DNA of 64,000 nt from Salinigranum salinum. Lineage in GTDB: Archaea; Halobacteriota; Halobacteria; Halobacteriales; Haloferacaceae. Shown piece by piece: positions 35,048 to 44,711 of the stretch (position 1 is the stretch's first letter; every line of letters begins with the position of its first letter). The translations under genes and the position numbers were made by a program. The DNA lies in contig NZ_VTOJ01000002.1 in NCBI RefSeq assembly GCF_009176545.1, positions 1,550,001 through 1,614,000 of the forward strand, read 5' to 3'. A model generated the notes under the pieces. It had not been told where the DNA came from and did no database searches. It was given only the letters and a program-made list of their open reading frames with translations.

Positions 35048-35372
35048 CTTCTGCGAGGAACGGACGCGACGAGTAGAGCGAGCAGACGTGGGGTTTGAAT
35101 CAGGGAGTGGGAGGTGAGCGAGCAACGCGAGCGAACGGGAACGACCGTGGTTCGAATCCCATCGTGCTCGCTATCTGCGAACGAAGTGAGCAGTAGCGAC
35201 ACCGGGATTTGAATCAGAGAGTGAAACGAACGGAGTGAGCGGAACGACCGTGGTTCGAATCCAATCGTGCTCTCGCTTCTGCGAGGAACACACGTGACGA
35301 GCAGAGCGAGCAGACAGAGAATTTGAATCAGAGAGCGGGGGATGAGCGACCGTGATTCAAAGCCTATCTTTG
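35048..35372. repeat. imperfect repeat array of the tRNA-Arg 3' end
   Basis: The tRNA T-arm/acceptor sequence recurs downstream: GTTCGAATCCCATCGTGCTC at 35150-35169 (nearly the whole T half), a second copy with one changed stem base at 35253-35272, and a worn third copy (GATTCAAAGCC) at 35354-35364. Spacing between T loops is 123, 103 and 102 bp. Between the copies are TTTGAATC segments that look like inverted T-arm pieces and shared TCTGCGA(GG)AAC and GAGCGAG motifs. This pattern fits repeated insertion or excision at a tRNA attachment site. Confidence 0.7.
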
Positions 35373-35735
35373 CTACTTAGCCTTCGAATCGTAGCGGTGA
35401 GACGCGTCTTCCATACTCAATTCCACCTGGCAATCAATGTATACATCTCCATTCACTACCCCTGTGTCTTGGTCTTCGCTTTCGGTCAACTTGCTATAGA
35501 TGTACGAGGATACAACTCCAACCCCAATATCTCGCGTTGAAATTATCACTTGGCTTGCAACGCTACCGGCAATCTGAGGGTCAACCTCACAGAGTGTACG
35601 TTCCTGATTATCTCTTATCTTTAATTCACCGGCAAATTCATTCGCGATATCTTCTCGAAACTGGTTGTATGCTTCATGAGATGTTTTTTGATTATCTATC
35701 TCCAGGTACACCACTTTCGACTCATCTTCGGACAT
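35373..35735 (-). CDS. AT-rich orphan protein beside tRNA-Arg
   Basis: 120 residues, not recognised. The chain is acidic-polar; a Gly/Val-rich segment VGVVSSYIYSKL near residue 75 could be a short amphipathic or membrane-touching helix. Base composition (well under 50% GC) is unlike all neighbours, which together with the tRNA-end repeats marks it as acquired DNA. A TATA-like box (CTAAATATTA on its strand, about 35753-35763) sits roughly 20-28 nt before the ATG, so it may be expressed. Confidence 0.65.
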   Translation of the reverse strand: MSEDESKVVYLEIDNQKTSHEAYNQFREDIANEFAGELKIRDNQERTLCEVDPQIAGSVASQVIISTRDIGVGVVSSYIYSKLTESEDQDTGVVNGDVYIDCQVELSMEDASHRYDSKAK

Positions 35736-35935
35736 ACAATTAGAAAGAGTGCGTAATATTTAGTCTTTGACCACTCAGAGATATCTTCCACGTCGAAGTT
35801 TCCGAGCACGGAGCAGGCTATCAGAAACGCCGTCGCTCACGACCTCAAAAGAACGGAGAAGTGTCGGTGTCGGCCGAGCGGCGATTCGTGCAGCAGGTCA
35901 GGGGGATGGGCGGGTGTGAGTTCCTAAACCGGCGC

Positions 35936-37624
<1,689 letters not shown>

Positions 37625-37650
37625 AAGTCACCCATGCGTTGTTTGCGATT

Positions 37651-37660
37651 CTATATAAGT
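37651..37660 (-). promoter_or_regulatory. TATA box of the thermosome gene
   Basis: On the minus strand ACTTATATAG lies 27-36 nt before the ATG at 37624. It is one of the strongest TATA boxes in the window and fits the high, stress-responsive expression known for haloarchaeal cct genes. Confidence 0.65.
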
Positions 37661-37763
37661 TCTTCGCTACGGCTCGTGTCAAATCGCCACACGGGGACGA
37701 GGTGTATCACGATAACTGCTAGCACGAAACGGTGTGTTTATACCTGTTCCGTGGCCACACGGG

Positions 37764-38498
37764 TCAGCCCGTCCGGAGCCGGACCCGCGACCGTCCGGCG
37801 AACGGCTGGACGTAGTCGATGCCCGCACGGTTGAACACCTCGCGAGGGATGCCGATGTCGGCGAGCCAGAGCGCACCGTCGACGGGCCCGGCGAGGCCAG
37901 CGAGACCGGTCTTCGGCAGTGCGAGCGTCAGCACGTGGTCTGCGTCGACCGCCGCGCCGGGCGTCTCGCCCGTGGTCGCGTCGACGCCCGAGGGAACGTC
38001 GAGCGAGAGGACGGGCGCGGCGGCGGCGTTACAGGCGTCGATGCGGGCGGTAGCCCGCCCCCGGGGCGCACCCGCGAGGCCGTAACCGATGACGGCGTCG
38101 ACGACGACCCCCGCCTCGGTGATGCCGGCGGCGTCGACGTCGGTCTCGACGAGCGTCGCGTCGGTCCCTTCGAGCGTGCGGTACTGGGTCGCCGCCGCGC
38201 CGGTCAACGCCGCGCTCGGTCGATCGAGCGCCACCCGCACGTCGAACGTGTGGTTCGCGAGGTGACGTGCCGCACAGAGACCACCTCCCCCGTTCCCGCC
38301 GTCGCCGGCGAGGATGACGACGGGGCCGTCGGCGAGTTCCCGGGCGAACGACGCGAGCGTGCGGCCGGCGTTCTCCATCATCTGGAGGAGTTCGGGACCG
38401 ACCTCCTCGACCGCGATCCGATCGATCTCGCGCATCTCCGCGGTCGTCACGGCCGGGACGGCCCGGCCGTCGTCCGTCGTGAACGTCTCCGTCGGCAT
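37764..38498 (-). CDS. nnrE: NAD(P)H-hydrate epimerase domain protein (YjeF_N)
   Basis: 244 residues of the YjeF N-terminal fold: MREIDRIAVEEVGPELLQMMENAGR, then VVILAGDGGNGGGGLCAARHL (nucleotide-binding loop) and VVDAVIGYGLAGAPRGRA, ending with VLSLDVPSGVDATTGE. It interconverts R- and S-NADHX so that damaged cofactor can be repaired; the ADP-dependent dehydratase partner (YjeF_C) is not fused here and not seen nearby. ATG at 38498. Confidence 0.88.
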   Translation of the reverse strand: MPTETFTTDDGRAVPAVTTAEMREIDRIAVEEVGPELLQMMENAGRTLASFARELADGPVVILAGDGGNGGGGLCAARHLANHTFDVRVALDRPSAALTGAAATQYRTLEGTDATLVETDVDAAGITEAGVVVDAVIGYGLAGAPRGRATARIDACNAAAAPVLSLDVPSGVDATTGETPGAAVDADHVLTLALPKTGLAGLAGPVDGALWLADIGIPREVFNRAGIDYVQPFAGRSRVRLRTG

Positions 38499-38690
38499 CG
38501 CTGTCCCGTCGACGGTCGGACAGCATACGTGTTCCGGGGAGGCCGAGCACGGAGCCGACCAGTCTCGACGGCACGAACGCCGCGGCCGCGCCGAGCGAAC
38601 CAGCCACACCACCGAGAGCGGGGTGTGTCCGCGTCACTGATCAGGAGCCCGCACGCGGGGCAGGAGGCCGGCGACGCGCGTCTCCCGACG

Positions 38691-39227
38691 CTACGACTTG
38701 ACGTCGAACCCGCGGGTGAGTTCGTTGTGTTTCCGTTCGAGGAACGAGTAGACCGCACCGTGGGGTGCCCCGTCGAGGATCATCTTCGTCGCCCGGCGAA
38801 CCGCCTCGACCTCCTCGGGCTGGCCGATGATCCCCAGCGTCGAGCCGTAGATGACGACCTCGGCCCCGGTGAGCTCCTCCATCAGCTCTCTCGTCCGCCC
38901 GTTCTCGCCGATGAGTCGGCCCTTCTGTCGCTGGAGGTCGTTCTTGTTCCGGGTCTGGTCCGCGAGATCGATGAGTTCGAACATGCGCAGGTCGTCGTCG
39001 AGAAGCGACAGTGCCGTCTCTGGGGTGAACCCCCGCCCGACGGCGCGGACGATGTCGGGTGCCACCAGCCCGGTGACGGGGTCGCCGACGGTGTCGACGG
39101 CGACGCTCCCGCTCTCGGAGTCGATGTCGAGGCGGACCTCGGCGCGGCGTTCGATCTCGCGCATGGTCTCGCCACCTTCACCGATGAGAACACCGATGCG
39201 GTCCTGCGGCACCTTCACGTGCTGCAT
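38691..39227 (-). CDS. KH-domain RNA-processing protein (Dim2/Krr1-like)
   Basis: 178 residues with two KH motifs: VPQDRIGVLIGEGGETMREIERR (GxxG loop GEGG) and KGRLIGENGRTRELMEELTGAEVVIYG. This is the archaeal homologue of Dim2/Pno1-Krr1, which binds the 3' end of small-subunit rRNA. In many archaea it lies directly next to rio1 and aIF1A; here the patatin fusion at 39330 separates it from rio1. Confidence 0.9.
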   Translation of the reverse strand: MQHVKVPQDRIGVLIGEGGETMREIERRAEVRLDIDSESGSVAVDTVGDPVTGLVAPDIVRAVGRGFTPETALSLLDDDLRMFELIDLADQTRNKNDLQRQKGRLIGENGRTRELMEELTGAEVVIYGSTLGIIGQPEEVEAVRRATKMILDGAPHGAVYSFLERKHNELTRGFDVKS

Positions 39228-39329
39228 ACGCCGAACTACCCGATGGAGTGGTTTAAGAGTTCCTTCGTGGGCCGGCGCACCCCGGATCGGTCGGTGGCCT
39301 CCCGTCAGCGTGGTGCGTCCCGTCGAGGG

Positions 39330-41318
39330 TCACCCCGTCCGTTCGGTGGACGCGTCGACGGCGTGGACGGGTGAGACCGGGCGCACGGACAGCTGTTCGC
39401 GGAGCCACCTGTGGTTGTCGATCATACCCGTCGTGGCGATGCGACCGTCGGCGAGTTCGTGGACGAACGTCCAGTGTGCCTCGACACGCCGGCCCGTCGG
39501 TTCGAGCCCCTCGAACGTCCCCTCGTGCGTACCGGTCATCGCTGCCCTGACGACGATCCGGTCGCCCTCGGCGACGGCGTCGCGGACGGTGACCCGCAGG
39601 TTCGGGAACGCGTCGCGGTACGATTCGACGACCGACACGTACGCGTCGCGTCCGTCGACGTCGTGCGCCGCCCGTCGGAAGGCGTGGTCGGCGGCGAGAA
39701 GCCGTCGGGCGACGGCTCGGACGTCGTCGCCACCAGCACCCCCCCAGAGTCGCTCGGCGTGGGCGATCCCGAGCGCCCGGCTCTCGTCGGTGCTCTGCAG
39801 GTCGGCCACCACCGGCGTCGGCGACGTCTTCGGGACCGGAACGTCGTCGGCGTCGGCAACGATGCCGGCGTCGTCGAGTGCCCACGCGAACCCGGCGTCG
39901 TCGACGCTGACCCACGCCTCGGCGACTTCGATCGTGTCATCGACGTCGGGCGCGTCTGCCCGGTCGTCCGTCGACACCCGAGCGATCTGGACGCCGCGGA
40001 GCGAGACCCGCTCGTCCGTCGGATCGACGCCGAAGAGACGACCGACGTGTCTACCGCTCACGGTGAAGACGAGCGCCACCCGGTCGCCGTCGGCGACGTC
40101 GCTCTCGATTCGCACGGAGAGGTCGTCGAGCGCATCGCGGAACCGATCGACGTACGCGTCGTACACCGCCGGACCGCGGTCCGACGGTGCGCCGGCGGCG
40201 TGGAGCACGAAGTCGTCGGCGAGGTAGGCGCTCGCCGCGGGGCTGTCCGTCCACACCGCCTCGACGGTGCCGCGGACGAGCCGGCGGTTCCGCTCGGCGG
40301 CGAGGAAGCGGTCGGCCGCCGCCCGTCCTGCGGTCGTCAGTTCCTCGATGAACGACGGCCGACAGTCGAGCTTCGAGGCCGGCCCGAGCGACCGCGGCGG
40401 GTCGAGCCGCGTCTCGTCGAGGCCGATCGTCCGCACGGCCACCTGCTGGTATCGCTCCGGGAGGGAGCCGTCGGCGACCCACTCGTTGACCCGCCTGATG
40501 AACGCCAGCTCCTGGGAGACCGAGAGGTTTCCGCCGAGTTCGTTCCGGCGGTCGCCGATCGTCTCCAGGGTGGTCGGGACGTCGTCGCGTCGCTGTGGGT
40601 TGATTCGGACGAGCCAGATCTCCTCCGGTTTCTCGGCTCTCGACCGACCCGCGAGCAGGTCACGGAGCGGCGGGTTCTGCGAGAACAGCCCGTCCCAGTA
40701 CTGCCGCGTCTCGCCGTCGTCTTCGACCGTCGCGGCTCTGAACACGGTCGGCACCGCCGCCGACGCCAGCACGGCGTCGATGGTCACGTCGCGCTCCGTG
40801 AACGTCCGGAACGTCCCGCGAGTGACGTCGACGGCACCGATGTGGAGGGTGGGACCGGTCGGTTCGTCCTGTTGTGCGTCGACGACCCGGGCGAGTTCGT
40901 CAGGTGGGACCGCCCGCTCGAGTGCCGACCGGAGGTACCGCTCGGTCCACACCGACGCGCCCGAGGCGTAGGGGCTGACCTGCGGCAAGGGAGCGCCGCT
41001 GTCGCGGGCCCGTGCCCACCAGACACCCGCCCGGTTCGCCGCCGCCGTGACCGGATCACCCGCCGCGACGTCGTGCCACACCTGATCGAGGAGTTTTCGT
41101 GCCCGTGCTCGTCCCGCCGGTTCGTCGGCGGTGTTCGCGAGGCCGTACCACGCGAGGAACGCACAGATCGCACCGCCCGACGTCCCGGTCAGCGCGACGA
41201 TCTCGTGCGCCGGATCCGGGTCGGACAGCAGGCGATCGAGCACCCCCGCGGTGAACGCCGTGTGGCTCCCGCCGCCCTGACAGGCGACGGCGACACGGCT
41301 TCGTCTCTCCTCGGTCAT
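39330..41318 (-). CDS. patatin-like phospholipase fused to two SnoaL-like domains
   Basis: 662 residues. The patatin domain covers about residues 8-340: oxyanion GQGGGSHTAF (Gly15-17), nucleophile Ser47 in GTSGGA, and the catalytic Asp in DGLFSQNPP near residue 210. Two NTF2/SnoaL-like ester-cyclase domains follow, about 350-480 (VEAVWTDSPAASAYLADDFVLHAAG) and 530-645 (ARRLLAADHAFRRAAHDVDGRDAYVSVVESYRDAFPNL). The combination suggests an acyl hydrolase with ligand-binding or lactone-forming modules. There is no signal peptide, so it is cytoplasmic or membrane-peripheral. Fusion order is read directly; function is inference. Confidence 0.8.
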   Translation of the reverse strand: MTEERRSRVAVACQGGGSHTAFTAGVLDRLLSDPDPAHEIVALTGTSGGAICAFLAWYGLANTADEPAGRARARKLLDQVWHDVAAGDPVTAAANRAGVWWARARDSGAPLPQVSPYASGASVWTERYLRSALERAVPPDELARVVDAQQDEPTGPTLHIGAVDVTRGTFRTFTERDVTIDAVLASAAVPTVFRAATVEDDGETRQYWDGLFSQNPPLRDLLAGRSRAEKPEEIWLVRINPQRRDDVPTTLETIGDRRNELGGNLSVSQELAFIRRVNEWVADGSLPERYQQVAVRTIGLDETRLDPPRSLGPASKLDCRPSFIEELTTAGRAAADRFLAAERNRRLVRGTVEAVWTDSPAASAYLADDFVLHAAGAPSDRGPAVYDAYVDRFRDALDDLSVRIESDVADGDRVALVFTVSGRHVGRLFGVDPTDERVSLRGVQIARVSTDDRADAPDVDDTIEVAEAWVSVDDAGFAWALDDAGIVADADDVPVPKTSPTPVVADLQSTDESRALGIAHAERLWGGAGGDDVRAVARRLLAADHAFRRAAHDVDGRDAYVSVVESYRDAFPNLRVTVRDAVAEGDRIVVRAAMTGTHEGTFEGLEPTGRRVEAHWTFVHELADGRIATTGMIDNHRWLREQLSVRPVSPVHAVDASTERTG

Positions 41319-41457
41319 GTCTGTTCAGGTACGGGTGTCGACGACATAGCCCTAGTTGCGGCGGCACCGACAGTCTACGGGGCTGAGATGACGGCTCGTG
41401 GCGGAGACGACAGCGGTGACTCGTGGCGGAGACGACAGCGACGGGCGACCGTGGTGG

Positions 41458-42312
41458 TCACTCCGTCTCGGCCGTCACGTAGTCGTAGAGCGCCTCGGGG
41501 TCGGTCTCGAGCCCCTGTCTGGTGAAGAACGTCGCCACGTTTCTGCAGTCGCGCCTGAGGAAGTCGTCGGCGTTGCGGTGGTGGACTGTCACGGCCTGAC
41601 CGAGGTCGATCACCACGAGTTCGCCGTCGTGGATGATGAGGTTGTACTCGGAGAGGTCGCCGTGGACCAGCCCCGCCCCGTGGAGCCGTCGCATGTACTC
41701 GCGGACGACCTCGTACGCCGTCTCGGGGTTCTCGACCCTGACCTCGGCGAGGCGGCGGGCGCGCTCCTCGACGAGGCCGACGAGCTCCATCACGAGCACG
41801 TTCCGCTCGACGGCGATCGGTTTCGGGACGCGCACGCCCGCCGCCCGCGCCCGTTCGAGGTTGGCGAACTCCTTGCGCGTCCACGCCAGCACGATCTTGG
41901 CCTTGTCGTTGCCGATCCCCTCGAACCGCGGGTCGCCGTCGAGGTAGTCGCGCATGTGCTGGAAGTCCGAGGCGTTGATGCGGTAGATCTTGACGGCGAT
42001 GTCGCCGTCTTCGCCGAGGGCCTCGTAGACGTTCGCTTCCTTCCCGGTCGAGATGGGCCCCCCGAACGCCTCGATGTGTCCGTCCTGGACGAGTTTGTAG
42101 ATGGCGGCGAAGGTGGCGTCGTCGAACACCGACTGCTCGACCTTGAACTGGTCGGCGTCCTTCAGCCGTTTGCGGAACTCGTCGAACTCCCGATCCCGTT
42201 TGCGGGCGATGCGGTCGGCGTCGGTGTCGGAGACGTCGATCTCCTCCCACTCGTCGCCGAACGTATCGCCGTCGCCCTCCTCGGGTTCGATCAGGCCGAA
42301 CTCCTCTGTCAT
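41458..42312 (-). CDS. rio1: Rio1-type serine protein kinase
   Basis: 284 residues. Rio1 motifs: GGPISTGKEANVYEAL (the STGKEANV loop), VKIYRI with the ATP-binding lysine, LVHGDLSEYNLIIHDGELVVIDLGQAVTVHH (catalytic HGDLSEYN and metal-binding IDLGQ). Rio1 acts in late small-subunit maturation. The first 45 residues are acidic. It lies on the same strand as aIF1A (44143) and the KH protein (38691), the usual partners of archaeal rio1. Confidence 0.95.
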   Translation of the reverse strand: MTEEFGLIEPEEGDGDTFGDEWEEIDVSDTDADRIARKRDREFDEFRKRLKDADQFKVEQSVFDDATFAAIYKLVQDGHIEAFGGPISTGKEANVYEALGEDGDIAVKIYRINASDFQHMRDYLDGDPRFEGIGNDKAKIVLAWTRKEFANLERARAAGVRVPKPIAVERNVLVMELVGLVEERARRLAEVRVENPETAYEVVREYMRRLHGAGLVHGDLSEYNLIIHDGELVVIDLGQAVTVHHRNADDFLRRDCRNVATFFTRQGLETDPEALYDYVTAETE

Positions 42313-42525
42313 CTAGGTTCGGTGTAGGTGGCCGTGGGTGAAAAGGGTGGGTATCGATGCCACGGTCTGGATGCGTCGCGGAATCCGGGTGGGTCGTCGG
42401 CCGGGCGGTTGTCCGACGTACCGACACTCGCCGACTCCGGATCGGGTGGATGCGGTGTCGACGGGCGACGGTCGCTGATGAGCGAATCGCGGACGCACGA
42501 CAGTCCGTGCGACATCCGCGAGGGG

Positions 42526-43545
42526 CTACCCGTCCGGATCGCCGGTGAGGTTGAGCTGAGCGAAGAGACGGGCGGTGATGACCTGTTCGATGATGGAGAG
42601 CAACCCCGCGTCGTCGGTCGTGTAGTCGGCGAAGATGCCGAGCGGGATCTCGCCGCCAGCCACGTCGTGGTGACCGCCCGCACTCCCGACGTCCTCGAAC
42701 GCTTTCCTGAGCACGTCGCCGGCGTGGATGCGCGGATCCGGCGACCGGGCACTCAGATGTATCGAGTCGTGGACGATGCCGAAGACGATGGCCGTATCGA
42801 CGCCCTCCAGCGTCGCGAGGTAGTCGGCCGCCTGCGGGAGCGCGTCCCGCTCGGTCGTCCGGCCGACGTACGAGACGAGCACCGACCCCTTCGTCGTGCG
42901 GTTCTCGATCGCCGTCGCGATCGCGTCGAGGGTCTCACCGGTGACCGACGGGGTCGAGATCTGCCGGAGGAGTTCCCGGTCTGCCCGCGGGTGGAGGTAG
43001 CCCGCCGCGTCGTACTCCGCGCGGGTCGCCCCGCGGAGGAAGCCGAGCGTCTCGCTCCGGATCGCGAAGAGCAACGCCGTCGCGAGCGTGTCGTCGACGT
43101 CGACGTCGAGTGCCCGAACGTGCTCCGTGAGCATCGTCGCGGCGGCCCCCATCTCCGTCCGGTGGTCGACGAACCGGGCGGTGACGTCCTCGGCGGGGTG
43201 GTGATCGATCACGATGTCCAGCGCCGTTCCCTCCGGAACCCGGTTGTTCGCGCCCGGGATCGAGTGGTCGACGAACGCCAGCAGTGAGTCCGGCGGCCGG
43301 TCCTCAATGATGTCCGCGTCGAACTGTCTGAGGTCGATGTCGAGCAGGTTGACGAACGCCCGGTTCTGCTGGTGGGAGATGTCGCCGCTGTAGAGGATGC
43401 GCCGCTCGTCGATACCGGCGACCGCCGCGATCCGACCCAGCGCGAGCGCGCTCGCGAGGCAGTCCGGGTCGGGGTTGTTGTGACAGACGATGGTGAGTTC
43501 GTCCCCCTCGGCGAGGATGTCGTGGAGGTCCTGCGCGGTGCTCAT
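42526..43545 (-). CDS. DHH-family phosphoesterase (NrnA-like)
   Basis: 339 residues. DHH motifs are CHNNPDPDCLASALAL (first metal site), VDHSIPGANNRV, and IDHHPAEDV (the DHH signature); the C-terminal DHHA1 domain has GGHHDVAGGEIP. Family members cut short oligoribonucleotides, pAp or cyclic dinucleotides. Which substrate applies is not predictable. An upstream frame at 43304-43900 overlaps its first 240 nt. Confidence 0.88.
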   Translation of the reverse strand: MSTAQDLHDILAEGDELTIVCHNNPDPDCLASALALGRIAAVAGIDERRILYSGDISHQQNRAFVNLLDIDLRQFDADIIEDRPPDSLLAFVDHSIPGANNRVPEGTALDIVIDHHPAEDVTARFVDHRTEMGAAATMLTEHVRALDVDVDDTLATALLFAIRSETLGFLRGATRAEYDAAGYLHPRADRELLRQISTPSVTGETLDAIATAIENRTTKGSVLVSYVGRTTERDALPQAADYLATLEGVDTAIVFGIVHDSIHLSARSPDPRIHAGDVLRKAFEDVGSAGGHHDVAGGEIPLGIFADYTTDDAGLLSIIEQVITARLFAQLNLTGDPDG

Positions 43546-43900
43546 ACTCTCCGTACGCTCCCGACCGGGTTAGGCTACGGGGCTGTCCCGCGTAGAGCGG
43601 TGTGGTTCCGACGGCGTCCTCCAGTTCGCTCCGCCCCTCGCCGGCGTAGTACTCGTCCATCTGCCGCCGGAAACAGTCGGGGTTGCCCCTTGCCGCGTCG
43701 ATCGCGGCGTCGCCGAATCCCCCCGGGAGGAAGTGGCTGATTCCCTTCGCGAGTCTCACGCGATACGCGTGTTCATCCCCGTCCGTCTCCTCGATGTACT
43801 GTGTGAGGCGCCTGTCCGCCTTCCGGCCGTACTCGACGAGTTCGGTCTTCGCAAGCGTTCCGATGACTGCGCCGCCGACGAGAACCGTCGGGTCCGCCAT
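43304..43900 (-). CDS. haloarchaeal protein, unknown; reads into the DHH gene
   Basis: 198 residues from an ATG at 43900. Residues 1-115 look like a real protein (VLVGGAVIGTLAKTELVEYGRKADRRLTQYIEE, then ISHFLPGGFGDAAID). From about residue 118 the frame runs out of phase through the DHH gene and becomes an Arg/Pro/His-rich shadow. Both other frames carry a stop (TAG, TAA) in the 20 nt before the DHH start, so a recent small insertion or deletion probably removed the natural stop. I do not recognise the family. Confidence 0.5.
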   Translation of the reverse strand: MADPTVLVGGAVIGTLAKTELVEYGRKADRRLTQYIEETDGDEHAYRVRLAKGISHFLPGGFGDAAIDAARGNPDCFRRQMDEYYAGEGRSELEDAVGTTPLYAGQPRSLTRSGAYGEYEHRAGPPRHPRRGGRTHHRLSQQPRPGLPRERARAGSDRGGRRYRRAAHPLQRRHLPPAEPGVRQPARHRPQTVRRGHH

Positions 43901-44142
43901 GGCGACTCCCGTGACCGCTTCGAACGCTCCGCTCTCGGTCAGTTTCCGGAATCCGTCGCCGATCGCGTCGGCGGCGGCCCCGGCGTCAAGCGTCGGAAGT
44001 CAGTCCGGGCTGGCTGACATCGGACTATACGTGTTATTTTTGAGTCATAACGTTTCCGCACGTCGGGCTACACGAATCGGCGTCGAGCGTTCGTCGGAGC
44101 CGTCGCTCCGCGTCCGACACACCATCGAAAACCCTCTCCTCT

Positions 44143-44433
44143 TCAGGCGATGTGCCCTTCTTCGCGCAGCTGGTCCGCCTCGCTCTTTTCGTAGCGCCAG
44201 GTGATGTCCCCCTTCTCGTCCTGCCAGTCCCACGGCTCGACGAGCACGACGTCGTCCTCGCGGATCCAGATACGCTTCTGCATCCGACCCGGGATACGGG
44301 CGGTGCGCTCGACGCCGTCCGCACAGCGGACCTTCACCCGGTTGGCGCCCAGCATGTCGGTCACGACAGCGAACACCTCGTCGTCGTCGGGCATGCGGAG
44401 GTCGCGTCGCGTCTCGTCTCCGTCTCTCGCCAT
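44143..44433 (-). CDS. eif1A: translation initiation factor aIF1A
   Basis: 96 residues, full-length aIF1[71 protein letters not shown]. This S1/OB-fold factor binds the A site of the 30S subunit and guides start-codon choice. A TATA-like GGTTTTAAAC (minus strand) lies about 25-34 nt before the ATG at 44433, so it is nearly leaderless. Confidence 0.96.
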   Translation of the reverse strand: MARDGDETRRDLRMPDDDEVFAVVTDMLGANRVKVRCADGVERTARIPGRMQKRIWIREDDVVLVEPWDWQDEKGDITWRYEKSEADQLREEGHIA

Positions 44434-44711
44434 ATCCGGAGGTTGGTCATCATCCGGTTTAAAACCGCGGATCGTCCGTCGTGCGGCTCGTGCTCCCCCG
44501 TAGCCCCCCCAAGAGCGACCACGACACGCGATCGTCGTGACGACAGCTATCACGTTTGAAAACCGCACACATAGCTATAAACTGTATCCGTCTCCAGAAT
44601 GTCACCAGTGGGGCGGATTCGAGTCGGCGGTCGACCCGCGAAGCGACCGATCGACCGGACCCGTCCGAACGAGCCGCCCCGTGAGCCAGAACCCACTCGG
44701 GAACACAAATT

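Noticed and set aside
35048..35372. CRISPR-like array after the tRNA
   Set aside because: The repeated parts are tRNA 3' ends spaced unevenly at 102-123 bp, the material between them is itself repetitive, and there are no cas genes.
39411..41525. 704-residue plus-strand open frame opposite the patatin gene
   Set aside because: Antisense shadow; the minus-strand frame has clear catalytic motifs and acidic composition.
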